In this document: piece by piece, positions 23,208 to 32,415 of the stretch
Layout of the letters: the number at the start of each line of letters is the position of its first letter
Numbering within the stretch: position 1 is the first letter of the stretch
Assembly (NCBI GenBank): GCA_902826095.1
Contig: CADEDN010000001.1
Span: 248,001 to 312,000, forward strand
Length of the DNA stretch: 64,000 nucleotides
Origin: an uncultured Alphaproteobacteria bacterium
Lineage (GTDB): Bacteria; Pseudomonadota; Alphaproteobacteria; Caulobacterales; Parvularculaceae
Direction of reading: 5' to 3'
Made by a program: the position numbers and the translations under genes
The notes under the pieces: generated by a model
What the model saw: the letters and a program-made list of their open reading frames with translations, nothing else
Told to the model about the DNA's origin: nothing
Databases searched by the model: none

Positions 23208-23984
23208 GTGACGCACAAAACCGCGGCGATATTGGCGATCGGCGATGAGCTGCTTTCGGGCCGCACGCGCGACGCCAATATCCATTATCTTGCGACCTGG
23301 CTCGCCGATCGCGCGATCCAGCTGAAGGAAGCGCGGATCGTCGCCGATGACGAACGGGCGATCGTCGCGGCGCTGAATGCGTTGCGCGCGGCCTATGATT
23401 ACGTCTTCACCTCGGGCGGCATCGGCCCGACCCATGACGACATCACCTATGAAGCGATCGCGAAAGCTTTCGGCCGCAAGGTCGTCGAGCACCCGGAGGC
23501 GCTCCGCCTCATCGCCCGATGGTATGAGGCGAAGGGCGAGGAGGTCACGGTCCCGCGCCGGCGCATGGCGCTGATGCCGGAAGGCGCGACGCTGATCCTC
23601 AATCCGGTCACCGGCGCGCCCGGCGTCCGCATCGATAACGTGTTTGTGATGGCCGGCGTGCCGTCGATCTTTCAGGGCATGCTGAACGCGGTCGAGACGG
23701 CGCTTGAGCGCGGGGTGATGATCCATTCGCGCGCGGTCACCGCCATGCGTCTGCCGGAATCGCGCCTCGCCGGGCCGCTGCTCGCGATCCAGACGGCGCT
23801 CGAAGGCGTTTCGATCGGCTCTTATCCGATCGACGGCGATGAGAAAGGCGTCACCATCGTCGCGCGGTCGCAAAGCGTCAGGGCGGCGGAGGCGGCGATC
23901 GACAAGGTCGCAGCCGCGATGCGCGCGCTCGGCGCGGAGCCGGTCATCGGCGAAAGACCTGATCGCGAAAAAAGGGGGCGGTGA
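23208..23984 (+). CDS. CinA-type molybdopterin-binding-fold protein
   Basis: 258 residues. AAILAIGDELLSGRTRDANI, FTSGGIGPTHDDITYEAIAK and NPVTGAPGVRIDNVFVMAGVPS are the CinA N-terminal (COG1058) blocks. The C-terminal PncC nicotinamide-nucleotide amidase domain is absent, as in many alphaproteobacterial short forms. Proposed activity is ADP-ribose pyrophosphatase-like. GTG 23208, 7 nt after GGAAGGAA, is the likely start. Confidence 0.88.
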   Translation: MTHKTAAILAIGDELLSGRTRDANIHYLATWLADRAIQLKEARIVADDERAIVAALNALRAAYDYVFTSGGIGPTHDDITYEAIAKAFGRKVVEHPEALRLIARWYEAKGEEVTVPRRRMALMPEGATLILNPVTGAPGVRIDNVFVMAGVPSIFQGMLNAVETALERGVMIHSRAVTAMRLPESRLAGPLLAIQTALEGVSIGSYPIDGDEKGVTIVARSQSVRAAEAAIDKVAAAMRALGAEPVIGERPDREKRGR

Positions 23985-24043
23985 CGGCGGATGCGGGAGC
24001 GGCGTAGAATGCGGCCCGCCGGGATGAGGCAAGGAGAGGGAAG

Positions 24044-25093
24044 ATGAGAAAGACGATTTTGATTTTATCGGCCGCGGCGGCGGCTTTGGCGGCGGCGCCC
24101 GCGATGGCGGCGGGCGGCGGCGGCGGAAGCGGCGGATTGCCGTCCTCCAGCGGGCCGAGGGTTGACCCTGCGGAAGCCTTTCGCGACGGCGTCGAGGCGC
24201 TGCAGGCGAAAGACTACAAGAAGGCGGAAAAGAAATTCGGCGACGTTCTTTCCGCCGCGCCCAAGCACCCGGAAGCCAATTACTACATGGCGCTCGCCAA
24301 GATCGGCAACGGCAAGTCGAAAAACGCCGTCCGCTATCTCGAAAAGGCGATCAAGGAGCGGCCGAATTTCGTCGAGGCGCGCGAGCGTCTGGCGCTGGTT
24401 TCGATCGAGCTCGGCGAGCCGGACGTCGCGCGCGAGCAACTGACCGCGATCGAAGGGTTGAAGGCCGAATGCGCCGCGGCCGGCGATTGCGAGGCGGCCT
24501 TCGTCGCCCGCGTCGACACCGCGATCGAGCGCGTCAACGCCGCGATGGGCGCGGCGACCGCGACGGAAGGGCCGGACGCCGCGGCGCCGGCGGAGACCGC
24601 GGAGCCGGAAGGCGCGCCGGAGGATGCGTCCGGGGATGCGCCGTCGGACGATCAGTCATCCGATGATCAGCCAGCGGACGATCAGCTCTCGCTCTTCTTT
24701 GCGCCGCGCGACGAGGGCGTTTCGCACTATATGGGCGCCGTCCGCCTCATCAATGAGGCGCGCTATGGCGAGGCGATCGCCGACCTCCACAAGGCGCAGG
24801 CGATCGTCGGCCCGCATCCGGACATCCTCAATTATCTCGGCTATTCGCACCGAAAGCTCGGGATCATGGACAAGGCGCAGGACTATTACGCACAGGCGCT
24901 CGCCCTCGACCCGGACCATAAGGGCGCGACCGAATATCTCGGCGAACTCTATCTTGAGATCGGCGAGATCGACGAGGCAAGGCGCCAGCTGGCGCGACTC
25001 GACGCGATCTGCGCCTTCGGCTGCGTCGAGCGGGAAGACCTGGCGCGGCTCATCGCGCTCAAGGAAACCGACCGCCGGGCGGAGCGCCAATGA
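24044..25093 (+). CDS. Exported tetratricopeptide-repeat protein
   Basis: 349 residues: signal peptide MRKTILILSAAAAALAAAPAM, a Gly-rich linker, TPR units near 45-115, an acidic Ala/Asp-rich spacer (about 180-215) and further TPR units near 225-330 (DILNYLGYSHRKLGIMDKAQ). Probably a periplasmic scaffold. Its stop overlaps the start of the cytochrome-like gene (ATGA), so both are likely made together. Confidence 0.8.
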   Translation: MRKTILILSAAAAALAAAPAMAAGGGGGSGGLPSSSGPRVDPAEAFRDGVEALQAKDYKKAEKKFGDVLSAAPKHPEANYYMALAKIGNGKSKNAVRYLEKAIKERPNFVEARERLALVSIELGEPDVAREQLTAIEGLKAECAAAGDCEAAFVARVDTAIERVNAAMGAATATEGPDAAAPAETAEPEGAPEDASGDAPSDDQSSDDQPADDQLSLFFAPRDEGVSHYMGAVRLINEARYGEAIADLHKAQAIVGPHPDILNYLGYSHRKLGIMDKAQDYYAQALALDPDHKGATEYLGELYLEIGEIDEARRQLARLDAICAFGCVEREDLARLIALKETDRRAERQ

Positions 25094-26028
25094 TCATCCG
25101 GCTGGCGGCGGCGGCGCTATGCTGTTCGCAGGCCGCCGCCGAGCCGCTTGAGGACGCGCGCTGGGCGCGGCCGGACGCCGACATCGTCCGTATACTGACG
25201 ACATCGCCCGGCGAGTGCCTGCGCCCGCCCGCGACGAAGGAGGAGGCGCGCCGGGTCGAGATCGGCCGCGCCGCCTTCCGCACGCCGTTCCTGTTCGGCG
25301 GAACCGCCGCGCGCGCGGGTCTCTCCTGCAATTCCTGCCACCGCGACGGCCATGACAATCCGGACTTCTTCCTTGAGGGATTGAGCGGCGCGCCGGGCGC
25401 GGCGGACGTGACGTCGTCGGTCTTCAGCAAAGTGCGCGAGGACGGCGTCTTCAACCCCGTGACGATCCCGACGCTCGTCGACGCGGGGAAGAAATCGTCG
25501 TTCGGCGCGACTTCGCCCCATGGCTCGCTCGACGAATTCATCGCGAGCGCTGTCGATGAGGAATTCGCCGGCGCGCCGCCGCCGTCGGTCATCCCTGCGA
25601 TCGCCGCCTATGTCGCCGCGCTCGACAGCGCGGCGTGTCCCAAGGAGCCGGCGAAGACGACGCTTGACGCCGCCATGAAAGACGCAAGGCGCGCCCTGCT
25701 GACGGCGCAGGCCGCCTTTGAAAGCGGCGACGCCGAAACGGCCTCGTTTCTTCTCCTCGCCGCGCGCGGCGCGCTCGGCCGCGTCCATCAGCGCCTGCAA
25801 GGCGATCGGCTCGAAAAAGAGCGCGCGACGCTGACGGCGCTGTCGGCCGCGATCGGCGATGTCCGCGCGGCGGCGGGCGACAAGCAAGCCGCGCTGGCGG
25901 GCATGCCGACGCTTCTCGATCAATTTGACGCCGCGCAGCGCAGCCTCCGCCGCGCGCGAAAAAAGACGCTGTTTGAGCCGAAAGCGCTGAGGCGATGGCT
26001 TGAGGCGCGGGAAGAAGCGCCGCATTAG
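25090..26028 (+). CDS. Exported c-type cytochrome-like protein
   Basis: 312 residues with a signal peptide ending near SQAAA. One haem-binding motif, CNSCH (Cys 80, Cys 83, His 84), follows AARAGLS, and the context RAAFRTPFLFGGTAARAGLS with FNPVTIPTLVDAG recalls MauG/di-haem peroxidase-type proteins, but only one CxxCH is present. The C-terminal 130 residues are Ala-rich helices. Function unknown; redox partner of the adjacent TPR protein is a guess. Confidence 0.7.
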   Translation: MIIRLAAAALCCSQAAAEPLEDARWARPDADIVRILTTSPGECLRPPATKEEARRVEIGRAAFRTPFLFGGTAARAGLSCNSCHRDGHDNPDFFLEGLSGAPGAADVTSSVFSKVREDGVFNPVTIPTLVDAGKKSSFGATSPHGSLDEFIASAVDEEFAGAPPPSVIPAIAAYVAALDSAACPKEPAKTTLDAAMKDARRALLTAQAAFESGDAETASFLLLAARGALGRVHQRLQGDRLEKERATLTALSAAIGDVRAAAGDKQAALAGMPTLLDQFDAAQRSLRRARKKTLFEPKALRRWLEAREEAPH

Positions 26029-26034
26029 GGTCGC

Positions 26035-27414
26035 ATGCTCAGCGTCTTCGACATATTCAAGATCGGCATCGGTCCTTCGAGTTCGCACACGGTCGGGCCG
26101 ATGCGCATCGGCCTGCGCTTCCTTGCGGAAGCGAAAGAGGCGGGCGCGCTCGCGAAGGCCGCGCGCGCGAAGGTCGATCTTCACGGCTCGCTGGCGCTGA
26201 CCGGCATTGGTCACGGCACGGATAAAGCCTCGATCCTCGGCCTTCTCGGCTTCGCGCCGGATGCGACCGATCCGGACGAGGCGGAAGCGGCGGTCGCGCG
26301 CGTGCGCCAGACAAAACGCCTGAAGCTGCACGAGGGCCCGGAGATCGCTTTCGACCCGGCGCGCGACATCGATCTGCGCGGCGACATCATTCCAAGCCTC
26401 CACCCGAACGAGATGCGGCTCGCCTTGTCGGACGCATCCGGCGCCGAGATTTTCGCGCAGACCTATTATTCCGTCGGCGGCGGCTTCATCGCCAGCGCGA
26501 AGCAGCTGACGGCGCCCGCCCCAGGCGACATGATCAAGGACCCGCATCGCTCGCCCTACAGCTTCGGCTCGGCGGCGGAGCTGCTTGCGATATGCCGGCG
26601 TGAGAACATTGCGATCGACGAGGTGATCTTCAGGAATGAAGACGCGATCCGCCCGCGCGCCGAGACGCAGGCCGGCCTTGACCGGATTTGGACGGCGATG
26701 CGCGACTGCATCGACCGCGGTCTTCGGACGTCCGGCGTGCTGCCCGGCGGGCTCTCGGTGACGCGGCGCGCGCCGGGGCTGTTCCGGAAATTGCAGGAAG
26801 CCCCGCTCGCCAATGAGCGCGAGCAGCTCTTTGACTGGCTCAATGTCTACGCGATGGCGGTCAATGAGGAGAACGCCGCCGGCGGGCGCGTCGTCACCGC
26901 GCCGACCAACGGCGCCGCCGGGATCATTCCCGCCGTTCTGAAGCATTATTGCGAGGACGGGAACGATACGCATACGGAGCATGTGCGGCGGTTCCTCGCG
27001 ACCGCGGCGGGGATCGGCATGCTCTACAAGCAGCGCGCCTCGATCTCCGGCGCCGAGATGGGCTGCCAGGGCGAGGTCGGCGTCGCCTGTTCGATGGCGG
27101 CCGGCGGCCTCGCCGCGGTCTGGGGCGGCGCGCCGGACGAGGTCGAGCACGCCGCCGAGATCGGCATGGAGCACAATCTCGGGCTCACTTGCGATCCGGT
27201 CGGCGGCCTCGTGCAGATCCCCTGCATCGAGCGCAACGCGATCGGCGCGGTCAAGGCCGTCAACGCCGCGCGCCTCGCGCTCCGCGCTTCCGAAAGCCAC
27301 AAGGTCTCGCTCGACCAAGTGATCGAAACCATGCGTCAGACCGGCCTCGACATGAGCCGGAAATACAAGGAGACGAGCGAAGGCGGGCTTGCGGTGAATG
27401 TGGTGGAGTGCTGA
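26035..27414 (+). CDS. sdaA: L-serine ammonia-lyase (iron-sulfur)
   Basis: 459 residues, single-chain type. [20 protein letters not shown] starts the beta subunit-like domain; [17 protein letters not shown] and [20 protein letters not shown] belong to the alpha domain, with [19 protein letters not shown] supplying Fe-S cysteines. It deaminates serine to pyruvate using a [4Fe-4S] cluster. Starts 6 nt after the cytochrome gene. Confidence 0.95.
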   Translation: MLSVFDIFKIGIGPSSSHTVGPMRIGLRFLAEAKEAGALAKAARAKVDLHGSLALTGIGHGTDKASILGLLGFAPDATDPDEAEAAVARVRQTKRLKLHEGPEIAFDPARDIDLRGDIIPSLHPNEMRLALSDASGAEIFAQTYYSVGGGFIASAKQLTAPAPGDMIKDPHRSPYSFGSAAELLAICRRENIAIDEVIFRNEDAIRPRAETQAGLDRIWTAMRDCIDRGLRTSGVLPGGLSVTRRAPGLFRKLQEAPLANEREQLFDWLNVYAMAVNEENAAGGRVVTAPTNGAAGIIPAVLKHYCEDGNDTHTEHVRRFLATAAGIGMLYKQRASISGAEMGCQGEVGVACSMAAGGLAAVWGGAPDEVEHAAEIGMEHNLGLTCDPVGGLVQIPCIERNAIGAVKAVNAARLALRASESHKVSLDQVIETMRQTGLDMSRKYKETSEGGLAVNVVEC

Positions 27415-27437
27415 CGAGCGATGAAGGGTGAGCGTTC

Positions 27438-28004
27438 ATGAAGCCGGTTCACCGCAACGCATGGATCGCCAGCGGCTTGATTGTCGTCGCGATCGCCGGC
27501 GCCGTCGCCTATTCTTCCGGAAGGGAATATAAAATTCGCTTCACCGAGGCGCAGATTCAATCGACTCTCGCGGCGCGCGCGCCGTTCACGGATACTTATT
27601 TCCGCATCTTTGAGGTGACGCTCGCGTCGCCGCGCGTCGAACTGATTGACGACAGCGATCGGGTGAAAGCGGGCGCCGACGTCATTCTCAACATATATGT
27701 CAACGACGAGCCGAGGCCGCTTGGCGGGTCGATCGACTTTTCTGGGTCCGTCGACTATGTCGCCGAGCGCGGCGAATTCTTTCTTGTCGAACCGACCATC
27801 GAAAACCTTGATGTCGAGGGAGTTCCGGCGGCATTTGAAAAGCGCGTGCGATCCGTCCTTGAATTGGCGATCGCGAATTTCTACGAGACGCGGCCGATCT
27901 ATCGTCTGACCGGCGACAAACTTGAAAAGAGAGCGGCGCGCATGCTCTTGCGCGATGTGCATGTCGCCGATGACGTGCTGACGGTCACGCTTGGCTTGCC
28001 GTAA
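27438..28004 (+). CDS. DUF1439 family membrane-anchored protein
   Basis: 188 residues. One N-terminal helix (AWIASGLIVVAIAGAVAYSS) anchors a periplasmic domain; FTEAQIQSTLAARAPF and the terminal YRLTGDKLEKRAARMLLRDV are the DUF1439 (YceB-like) ends. These lipid-binding-like proteins have no settled function. It converges with the MFS gene, 12 nt apart; the GC-rich hairpin across the junction lacks a T tract. Confidence 0.78.
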   Translation: MKPVHRNAWIASGLIVVAIAGAVAYSSGREYKIRFTEAQIQSTLAARAPFTDTYFRIFEVTLASPRVELIDDSDRVKAGADVILNIYVNDEPRPLGGSIDFSGSVDYVAERGEFFLVEPTIENLDVEGVPAAFEKRVRSVLELAIANFYETRPIYRLTGDKLEKRAARMLLRDVHVADDVLTVTLGLP

Positions 28005-28016
28005 GGGACGGCGGCT

Positions 28017-29267
28017 CTACGCCGCCGCTTCGCTGTCGCGCTTTTCTTCCTCCGCCCCGATCTCGAACACGGTCGGCGACGCGCTTTTGGGCACCGGCGT
28101 GAACGGCGTCTTCTGTTCGCCGGGAACCGGCGGGCGAACGAGGATCCGATAAAGGCAGAACGCCGAAAAGCCGACATAGATCGTCGCGATGTAGAGGAAG
28201 AGCGAGGGCGGGCCGAACGCCGCCATCACGCTCGCGCCGAGCGTCGCGCCGACGACGGAGCCGCAGCCATGCAGCAGCAAGAGGCCGCCATTCGTCGAGA
28301 CCGCCTCGCCGGGCGATGCGTGATCATTCGCATGCGCGGCGGTCAGGCCGAACATCGGGACGATGAAGGCGCCGAACAGGGCGCCAAGGCCGAGCAGCAA
28401 TTCAGGCGACTCGCCGCCAAAGCGTGACAGCGCGATCGCGCTCGCGATGCCGAGAAGCGCCGCGCCCAGCATGACGCGCCGGCGGTCGATGCGGTCGGAA
28501 AGCCAGCCGAGCGGCCATTGGAGAACGGCGGCGCCGATGATGACGGCGCTGATGAACGCCGCGATGTTCGCATTATCGTAGCCAAGCTCTTGCGCGTAGA
28601 CGGCGCCGACGCCCCAGAACGCCGCATTGGCGAGGCCGACGAGCGGCGCGCCGACGGCGGCGACCGGCGACACGTTGAAGAGGCGCCGGATATCGAGCCG
28701 CGCGGTTTCGATCGGCTTCGGCGCGTCGCTCTTCGTCAGCGCGACGGGAACGAGCGCGAGCGACATCAGGATCGAGACCGCCGCGAAGAGATGGAAGTCG
28801 GCGGGGCTCGCCGTCGCGAGGAGCGCATTGCCGGCGGTCGTCGCCGAGAGGTCGATCACGCGGTAGACGGACAAAATGCGCCCGCGATTGGCGTTCGTCG
28901 CGCGCTCATTGATCCAGCTTTCGATGACCATGATGAGGCCGGCGAAACAAAAGCCGGTGATCGCGCGCAAGACCGCCCACGCCCAGACGTCGATGACCAT
29001 CGGGTGAATGAGCGCCGACGCCGACGCGATCGAGGCGAGGGCGAGAAACGTCCTGATATGCCCGACCGATTTGATGAAGGCCGGATTGAACCGGCAGCCG
29101 AGAACGAACCCGGCGAAATAGGCGGACATCAAGACGCCGATCAGCGAGGTCGGAAACCCCTCGATATTGGCCCTGACGGCGAGCAGCGTCCCTTGCAGAC
29201 CGTTGCCGGCAAGCAGGATCGCGGCGGCGAACAGCAGCGATGAAATGGCGGCGACGGCGCGGAACAT
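28017..29267 (-). CDS. MFS transporter
   Basis: 416 residues, about 12 hydrophobic helices. GWLSDRIDRRRVMLGAALLG is the major-facilitator loop signature between helices 8 and 9, and NERATNANRGRILSVYRVID fits the YcaD-like subfamily of drug/metabolite exporters. Substrate unknown. Its start lies 131 nt before the tRNA-Leu gene on the other strand. Confidence 0.88.
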   Translation of the reverse strand: MFRAVAAISSLLFAAAILLAGNGLQGTLLAVRANIEGFPTSLIGVLMSAYFAGFVLGCRFNPAFIKSVGHIRTFLALASIASASALIHPMVIDVWAWAVLRAITGFCFAGLIMVIESWINERATNANRGRILSVYRVIDLSATTAGNALLATASPADFHLFAAVSILMSLALVPVALTKSDAPKPIETARLDIRRLFNVSPVAAVGAPLVGLANAAFWGVGAVYAQELGYDNANIAAFISAVIIGAAVLQWPLGWLSDRIDRRRVMLGAALLGIASAIALSRFGGESPELLLGLGALFGAFIVPMFGLTAAHANDHASPGEAVSTNGGLLLLHGCGSVVGATLGASVMAAFGPPSLFLYIATIYVGFSAFCLYRILVRPPVPGEQKTPFTPVPKSASPTVFEIGAEEEKRDSEAAA

Positions 29268-29398
29268 GAATCAGGGCGCGAGGGGCGAAGGGCCTTACTG
29301 CGGTTACGCGCGCTCGCGCCGGCTTTCAAGGCGGCGGATCGTCCGGGCGCTTTGCGGGCCCCCGCGATGAATGCTAATCGCCGTCCTGATCGACAGGC

Positions 29399-29485
29399 GC
29401 GGGCGTGGCGGAACTGGTAGACGCAACGGACTTAAAATCCGTTGAGGGAAACCTCGTGTGGGTTCGAGTCCCACCGCCCGCACCA
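29399..29485 (+). tRNA. tRNA-Leu (anticodon UAA)
   Basis: An 87-nt class II tRNA. Acceptor strands GCGGGCG (29399-29405) and CGCCCGC (29475-29481) pair; the anticodon arm ACGGA-CTTAAAA-TCCGT places TAA at 29433-29435; a variable arm GAGGGAAACCUC type and TTCGAGTCC T-loop follow. CCA is encoded at 29483-29485. Confidence 0.97.
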
Positions 29486-29515
29486 GATCGATCTTGCGAT
29501 CGCAAGGAGGCGTTC

Positions 29516-30352
29516 TTGAGCGCGAACGACGTCGCCCCTGTCGAGGTGATGAGGGGAGAGGGGCCGGTCATCCTCGGCATGCCGCATGTCGGAACGCATG
29601 TTCCGGGCGATATTTTCGACCGGTTGAATGAGGAAGGCCGAACCCTGCGCGACGCCGACTGGCATGTCGATCGCCTTTATGAGGGCCTCCTCGCCGATCC
29701 GACCATCGTGCGCGCGACGTTTCATCGCTATGTCATCGACGCCAATCGCGACCCCTCCGGCGCGTCGCTCTATCCGGGACAGAACACGACGACGCTCGTC
29801 CCGCTGACGAATTTTGACGGCGCGCCGATCTGGAAAGCGGGCGCCGAGCCCGGCGGGCGCGAAACCGAGCGCCGGCTTGAACGATTTCACCGGCCCTATC
29901 ACCAGGCGCTGGCGCGCGAAATCGACCGCGTGAGAGAAACGTGCGGCGTCGCCATTCTCTATGATTGCCATTCGATCCGCTCACGGATTCCTTTCCTGTT
30001 CGACGGCGCGCTGCCTGATCTCAATGTCGGCACCAATGACGGCAGGACCTGCGCCCCTTCGGTTGAAAGCGCCGTGCGCGCCGTCGCGGAAGCGTCGCCT
30101 TTTCGGGCGGTCGTCAATGGGCGCTTCAAAGGCGGCTGGACGACGCGCCGCTATGGCAGGCCCGCCGACGGCGTTCATGCGGTGCAGATGGAGCTGGCGC
30201 AGCTGAATTACCTGCAATCAGAAGCGCCGCCTTTCGCCTATGACGGCGCGCGCGCGGCGCAGCTGCGCGGCGTCCTCAAGGAAATCCTTCACCGGCTCGC
30301 GGAATGCGCGGCGCGCCTGCGCGACGGAACGGCGCAAGGGGCGGCGGGATGA
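29516..30352 (+). CDS. hutG: N-formylglutamate amidohydrolase
   Basis: 278 residues. VILGMPHVGTHVPGDIFDRL, DANRDPSGASLYPGQNTTTL, ILYDCHSIRSRIPFLFDG and NGRFKGGWTTRRYGRP are the FGase family blocks with metal-binding His residues. It hydrolyses N-formylglutamate to glutamate and formate. The start is TTG 29516, 5 nt after AGGAGG; longer readings run through the tRNA. The stop overlaps the hutF ATG (ATGA). Confidence 0.94.
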   Translation: MSANDVAPVEVMRGEGPVILGMPHVGTHVPGDIFDRLNEEGRTLRDADWHVDRLYEGLLADPTIVRATFHRYVIDANRDPSGASLYPGQNTTTLVPLTNFDGAPIWKAGAEPGGRETERRLERFHRPYHQALAREIDRVRETCGVAILYDCHSIRSRIPFLFDGALPDLNVGTNDGRTCAPSVESAVRAVAEASPFRAVVNGRFKGGWTTRRYGRPADGVHAVQMELAQLNYLQSEAPPFAYDGARAAQLRGVLKEILHRLAECAARLRDGTAQGAAG

Positions 30353-31710
30353 CGAAAATTTTTGCAAAGCGCGCACGGATCAAAGACGGTTGGGCGAAGG
30401 ACGTCGCGGTGACGCTTGCGGATGGGAAGATCGCTGCCGTGACGCAAGGGCCCGCGCCGGCCGACGCTGTGCGCGTCGATACGCTGCTGCCGGCGATCGC
30501 CAATCTGCACAGCCATTCCTTCCAGCGCGCGATGGCCGGCATGACGGAATATCGGCTGACCGGGCGCGATTCTTTCTGGACCTGGCGCGAGCTCATGTAT
30601 CGCTTCGCCGCCAAGATCACGCCGGATCAGCTGCAGTCGATCGCCGCGCTCGCTTTCATGGAAATGCAGGAGGCTGGCTTTGCGAGCGTCGGCGAGTTTC
30701 ATTATCTGCACCACCGGCAAGACGGTTCGTCCTACGCGGCGATCGACGAGCTTTCGCAGCGGATTTTCGCGGCGGCGGCCGAGACCCGGATCGGCCTCAC
30801 GCATCTTCCCGTGCTCTATATCTATGGCGGCGCGGGCAAGAAAGCGCTCGCGGCGGAGCAGGCGCGGTTCGGCAATGATGTCGATCGGTTCGACCGCCTT
30901 GTCGTCGCCGCGAAGGCGAATATCGCGAATGTCGGCCCGGACGCGCTTGTCGGCATCGCGCCGCACTCGCTGCGCGCGACCGCGCCCGACGAGCTTGCGC
31001 GCGTCATCGCCGCGCATCCGGCGGGACCCGTCCATATTCACATCGCCGAACAGCCGAAGGAAGTCGCTGAAATTGAAGCATGGCTCGGCGCGCGGCCCGT
31101 CGACTGGCTGCTTCATCATGCGCTGGTCGATGCGCGCTGGTGCCTCGTCCATGCGACCCACATGTCGGCGTCCGAAACGCGCGCGCTCGCGGCGAGCGGC
31201 GCGGTCGCGGGCCTTTGTCCGATCACCGAGGCCAATCTCGGCGACGGGCCTTTCAACGGCGCGGATTATGTCGCGGCCGGCGGCCGCTTCGGCGTCGGCT
31301 CCGACAGCAATGTCAGGATTTCCGTGACGGAAGAGCTTCGCACGCTCGAATATTCGCAGCGTCTGCGCGATCTCTCGCGCAACATATTGACGGCCGGCGG
31401 CGCCGGCGTCGGCGAAACGCTGTATCTTGGCGCGGCGAAAGGCGGCGCGCAGGCGCTCGGACGCGACGCCGGAATCATCGAGGCCGGAAAGCTCGCCGAT
31501 CTCGTCGCGATCGACAGCGCGGCGCCGAGCCTTTGCGCGCTCGCTGACCATCAATTGCTGGACGGCTATTGCTTCGCGGCGGGCGACGATGTCGTCACGG
31601 ATCTGTGGTCGGCGGGACGCCATTGCGTGCGGCAGGGCAGGCACGTCGCGCGCGAGGCGATCGTCTCATCCTATCGCAAGGCGATCGCCGGGCTGGTCGC
31701 TGACGTTTAG
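30349..31710 (+). CDS. hutF: Formimidoylglutamate deiminase
   Basis: 453 residues, amidohydrolase superfamily. LLPAIANLHSHSFQRAMAGM holds the HxH metal ligands; TWRELMYRF and VGEFHYLHHRQDGSSYA are typical of HutF; VHIHIAEQ and GVGSDSNVRIS complete the metal site. It converts N-formimino-glutamate to N-formyl-glutamate and ammonia, which HutG then cleaves: the five-step histidine pathway of alphaproteobacteria and pseudomonads. hutH, hutU and hutI are outside the window. Confidence 0.95.
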   Translation: MTKIFAKRARIKDGWAKDVAVTLADGKIAAVTQGPAPADAVRVDTLLPAIANLHSHSFQRAMAGMTEYRLTGRDSFWTWRELMYRFAAKITPDQLQSIAALAFMEMQEAGFASVGEFHYLHHRQDGSSYAAIDELSQRIFAAAAETRIGLTHLPVLYIYGGAGKKALAAEQARFGNDVDRFDRLVVAAKANIANVGPDALVGIAPHSLRATAPDELARVIAAHPAGPVHIHIAEQPKEVAEIEAWLGARPVDWLLHHALVDARWCLVHATHMSASETRALAASGAVAGLCPITEANLGDGPFNGADYVAAGGRFGVGSDSNVRISVTEELRTLEYSQRLRDLSRNILTAGGAGVGETLYLGAAKGGAQALGRDAGIIEAGKLADLVAIDSAAPSLCALADHQLLDGYCFAAGDDVVTDLWSAGRHCVRQGRHVAREAIVSSYRKAIAGLVADV

Positions 31711-31720
31711 TGGTTGACCG

Positions 31721-31840
31721 ACCCCCTCCGTCGGCTTTGCCGCTGCCTCCCCCGCTAAAGCGGGGGAGGCAAGGCAAGCGCTGCCTCTTTCCTCCCCCGC
31801 TTGCGGGGGAGGTGGCGAGCGCAGCGAGCCGGAGGGGGGC
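31721..31840. repeat. CTCCCCCGC-type palindromic repeat between hutF and hutD
   Basis: Outer ends CCCCCTCCG and CGGAGGGGG enclose two palindromes, CCTCCCCCGC TAAA GCGGGGGAGG and CCTCCCCCGC TT GCGGGGGAGG. It fills the space between convergent genes and could end both transcripts through structure. Confidence 0.72.
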
Positions 31841-31868
31841 CGTCAATTCCCGATTATCGTTAGTCGCC

Positions 31869-32405
31869 TCAATCGATCGACACCAGCAGCGCGGCGGCGC
31901 CGTCCTTAACATTGATCTCGATCGGCAAATCATGCGCCTCGAATTGCGCGAAGGCGCCCGGCGCGACGGCGCCGATCTTTAGGGTCATGCACGGCGCCAG
32001 CAACGGCAGAACGCCAAAGGCGCGCGCGCGGCGATGCCGCCCGGGCTCAAGGCGCGCGACATCGGCAGCGACGCGCGCGGGATCGAAGATCAAATTGAAA
32101 TCGCGAACACTGCCTGAAACGAGATCGCAGTCGATCGCCAGATCGCCGCTGAACCGAACCGGCCGCCCGAGCGTCGCTTCGATGACGCCGCTGTCGTGAC
32201 GAAGCCGCAGACCAGCGCCCTCGACGACCGTCAATATGCGCGTCGCGCCGGGAAAATGCGAAAACGGACCGTCCCGATCGACATCCGCGAGCGACAATCG
32301 CCAGAGCATTCCTTTGTCGTCCGAGAGCCGGGCGATTTCGCGCGTGACGCCGCCGCCGTTTTTCCAGGGCTGCGCGGGAAGATCGTCAAGCATGAAGATT
32401 TTCAT
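31869..32405 (-). CDS. hutD: HutD family protein
   Basis: 178 residues, cupin-like. PAQPWKNGGGVTREIA near the N-terminus and FSHFPGATRILTVVEGAGLR are HutD signatures. HutD is thought to limit hut operon activity by sensing an intermediate. ATG 32405 is chosen over the upstream reading that overlaps the glycosyltransferase. It is convergent to hutF and 10 nt behind the glycosyltransferase gene, so transcription may be tied to that unrelated operon. Confidence 0.88.
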   Translation of the reverse strand: MKIFMLDDLPAQPWKNGGGVTREIARLSDDKGMLWRLSLADVDRDGPFSHFPGATRILTVVEGAGLRLRHDSGVIEATLGRPVRFSGDLAIDCDLVSGSVRDFNLIFDPARVAADVARLEPGRHRRARAFGVLPLLAPCMTLKIGAVAPGAFAQFEAHDLPIEINVKDGAAALLVSID

Positions 32406-32415
32406 TTTCGCCGCC

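Noticed and set aside
25117-27318. 733-codon minus frame
   Set aside because: It lies antisense to the cytochrome-like gene and sdaA, both with clear family motifs; the translation is Arg/Ala/Asp-rich without domains.
28004-28030. Intrinsic terminator between DUF1439 and MFS genes
   Set aside because: A GGCGGC/GCCGCC hairpin exists but there is no T tract on either strand and it overlaps the MFS stop region.
29399-29485. tRNA-Leu as an integration site
   Set aside because: No integrase, no duplicated tRNA 3' end and no mobile genes follow; hutG starts directly after it.
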